From positions 1 through 7,310 of the forward strand of contig JAEOTW010000347.1 in NCBI GenBank assembly GCA_016839655.1: a stretch of 7,310 nucleotides of DNA, given 5' to 3'. Shown here piece by piece: positions 5,948 through 7,310 of the stretch. Position 1 is the first letter of the stretch; every line of letters starts with the position of its first letter. The notes beneath the pieces are model-generated. The model had not been told where the DNA came from. It saw only the letters and a program-made list of their open reading frames with translations, and made no database searches. Origin of the DNA: Promethearchaeota archaeon. GTDB taxonomy: Archaea; Asgardarchaeota; Lokiarchaeia; Sigynarchaeales; SOKP01. Made by a program: the position numbers and the translations under genes.

Positions 5948-7123
5948 TTAACAATCTTTAAGAGGTGTCATGAACCCACCAGCAGTTCTTTTTGTCAATG
6001 GAGTCATTGATTCACACTCTTTAATATCCACCTTTTCATCGAAAAAGAAATGCCCTATTTCTTCCATTTGAGAATATAAATCATTAAGTAGATCATTTTC
6101 AATTGATTGGAATAAATGGAATTTAACTACAGGTTCTGGGTTTTCTTCTGTATCCCAAACTCCGATAGCTCTACCATCTAAAAATATAGATGCTGCGATA
6201 TTTCCCGAACGGTCAAAAATTTTGTTAAAATTCTTACGATCAATATACCTTTCTCGGTCTTTATACCCCATAGGATACGGATCAAGCCCAGGTAACAATA
6301 TTATTGATGGTTTTCTAGTAAATGTATTATTATTCAATTTTTCTAGATCCAAACTAGTTATTATTAAGGGTTTTTGTATTGTAGAAATTTTAACTCTATC
6401 GAGATGTGGGTTTATAGTTTTTAATATGTCTCTGATTTTTGTTATTGTTAAACCTGTCCACCAAGCTATATCTCTCTCTGTCACAGGCCCGTATGATTTT
6501 AAATATTTTTCTACAAGGAGTTGTATTGCTTTTTTCTCATTCAATTTATTTATATCTAGGTTTGGAAAATAATCTTTAAATAGAGCATATTTATTCCTCC
6601 TATCTTTCCAATCTTTAATTGGTTTTCCTCTAATTAATAATCCCCGATTGCACATAACTTGAATAATTGCAGGTATATTTGATTTTGAATCTAATTCTTT
6701 TCTTATTTCAGTAGCAGATAATTCTCTTCCATTCAGTATTTGTATAATTTTTTGTGAAATTTCTTGATATTTTTTTAGTGTAACATTATGAAATTCCATA
6801 TATTTTTCAAAAGATTTCTCAATTAGTTCAAATGTTGCAGAATACACGATTGGTATCAAATTTAATGTCTCTATAAATAGAGTTCTTCTCATTCCTCGAA
6901 TCCTAGCGAGAGATTTTTTCTTATAAAGTTCTTTCTCTAATTCTGTTTTTTTAAATTTATTGGTTCTGACAAAAAGAGATAAATAGGAGGTTTTTAAATC
7001 AGTTGCATGAAGACCACATATATCCTCTGTGATTTGAACGATATTATCAATTTTGGATTCTTCTAAAAGATATTGTTTATCTAAAACAAATTTGTTAACT
7101 TGATTTAAAGCTAATTTTTCCAT
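5948..7123 (-). CDS. AlkZ/YcaQ-like winged-helix DNA-binding protein
   Basis: 391-aa member of the HTH_42 (AlkZ/YcaQ DNA glycosylase) superfamily, built of tandem winged-helix domains, with a length normal for the family. Seen: the N-terminal block ICGLHATDLKTSYLSLFVR (35-53), where the characterised glycosylases carry QAQ or QxD; RIRGMRRTLFI (74-84); a third winged-helix segment YGPVTERDIAWWTGLT (211-226); the beta-barrel region LLPGLDPYPMGYKDRERYID (276-295) with SIFLDGRAIGVWD (312-324); and an ending PLTKRTAGGFMTPL. Characterised members excise alkylated or crosslinked bases from DNA. Here H39-A40-T41 replaces the catalytic motif, so glycosylase activity should not be assumed; it may use different chemistry or only bind DNA. 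It has no visible SD, suggesting a short-leader or leaderless transcript. It is the first gene of a probable three-gene unit, 30 nt after the flavodoxin-like gene and its T10 tract. Confidence 0.85.
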   Translation of the reverse strand: MEKLALNQVNKFVLDKQYLLEESKIDNIVQITEDICGLHATDLKTSYLSLFVRTNKFKKTELEKELYKKKSLARIRGMRRTLFIETLNLIPIVYSATFELIEKSFEKYMEFHNVTLKKYQEISQKIIQILNGRELSATEIRKELDSKSNIPAIIQVMCNRGLLIRGKPIKDWKDRRNKYALFKDYFPNLDINKLNEKKAIQLLVEKYLKSYGPVTERDIAWWTGLTITKIRDILKTINPHLDRVKISTIQKPLIITSLDLEKLNNNTFTRKPSIILLPGLDPYPMGYKDRERYIDRKNFNKIFDRSGNIAASIFLDGRAIGVWDTEENPEPVVKFHLFQSIENDLLNDLYSQMEEIGHFFFDEKVDIKECESMTPLTKRTAGGFMTPLKDC

Positions 7124-7143
7124 AATATACTAATTAATGTCGT

Positions 7144-7153
7144 AAAAAAAAAA
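7144..7153 (-). terminator. T10 tract after the flavodoxin-like gene
   Basis: Ten consecutive T residues on the minus strand immediately follow the TAA stop at 7156-7154. This is a good archaeal-type U-tract terminator with no hairpin, and it suggests the winged-helix gene 20 nt further on starts a separate transcript. Confidence 0.5.
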
Positions 7154-7310
7154 TTAAGATTTAAGTTTTTTTAATAAGTAAGAAAAATTTTTACCTAAAT
7201 TTTCAAATGTCCTTATACCTTCTTCATCATCTAACACTTCTCCTGGCGCTCGTCCAATGCCTACATTCCAATAAGTTGATCCTACTACAAACATCTGTTT
7301 AATAAGGAAG
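7154..7310 (-). CDS. flavodoxin/NADPH-dependent FMN reductase family protein, C-terminal 51 codons (5' end outside window)
   Basis: The frame is open from the right edge to the TAA at 7156-7154. The fragment contains [20 protein letters not shown] and, after a short DDEEGIRT segment, a final helix [17 protein letters not shown]. The GSTYWN...G...G-V...D-EG-T pattern is typical of the C-terminus of flavodoxin-fold FMN reductases and iron-sulfur flavoproteins in archaea and anaerobes, where the YWN region contributes to FMN binding. Only the tail is visible, so whether an iron-sulfur cluster motif is present, and which electron partners it uses, cannot be judged. It probably belongs to the transcript upstream of this window. 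Confidence 0.75.
   Translation of the reverse strand, partial: FLIKQMFVVGSTYWNVGIGRAPGEVLDDEEGIRTFENLGKNFSYLLKKLKS

Noticed and set aside
6222..6572. A 116-codon open frame on the plus strand
   Set aside because: It lies wholly antisense within the winged-helix gene, whose family motifs are clear on the other strand, and its translation shows no recognisable domain. It is best explained as a shadow frame.
5948..7123. Naming the winged-helix protein as a DNA crosslink glycosylase
   Set aside because: The catalytic QxQ/QxD motif is replaced by HAT, so only fold-level membership is supported.

Overview
The window is AT-rich (GC roughly one third by eye), and every supported gene lies on the minus strand, so the DNA reads from right to left. 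Several things suggest an archaeon. Strict TATA-like boxes (TTTATATA, TTTTTATAG) precede the sulfatase pair. Oligo-T tracts follow stop codons with no GC-rich hairpin. Some genes have a good Shine-Dalgarno (SD) sequence and others have none. The low GC and gene mix would suit an Asgard (Promethearchaeota/Lokiarchaeia-like) genome, but no marker gene proves this, and a low-GC bacterium is not excluded.

Layout in transcription order. (1) 7310-7154: last 51 codons of a flavodoxin/NADPH-dependent FMN reductase family protein, followed at once by a T10 tract. (2) 7123-4417: a compact three-gene unit of an AlkZ/YcaQ-like winged-helix protein (391 aa), an unrecognised four-helix membrane protein (135 aa) and a saccharopine dehydrogenase-like NAD(P)-binding oxidoreductase (365 aa). 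The last two are joined by a TAATG overlap. A possible 24-codon ORF with an ATGA overlap and an ideally placed SD follows the oxidoreductase, but its start coincides with a T5CT5 tract that could instead be a terminator. (3) 4345-4211: a promoter-bearing gap with two TATA-like boxes, one enclosed by an imperfect inverted repeat. (4) 4210-1078: two tandem paralogous type I sulfatase/phosphonate monoester hydrolase-like enzymes, both with the CMPNR formylglycine motif and neither with a signal peptide. (5) 1000-1: the first 333 codons of a Major Facilitator Superfamily organic-anion/sugar-acid type transporter, running off the window.

The likely joint function of the left half is import of a small anionic ester (sulfate, phosphonate or phosphodiester) by the MFS protein, followed by cytoplasmic hydrolysis by one or both sulfatase-family enzymes. 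The substrate cannot be read from the sequence. The right half is a separate unit with no evident metabolic link. I do not see a clearly new multi-gene system. The best leads are the leaderless tandem sulfatases with differing metal-site residues, the candidate small protein, the glycosylase-like protein lacking the QxQ/QxD motif, and the coupled membrane protein/dehydrogenase pair.
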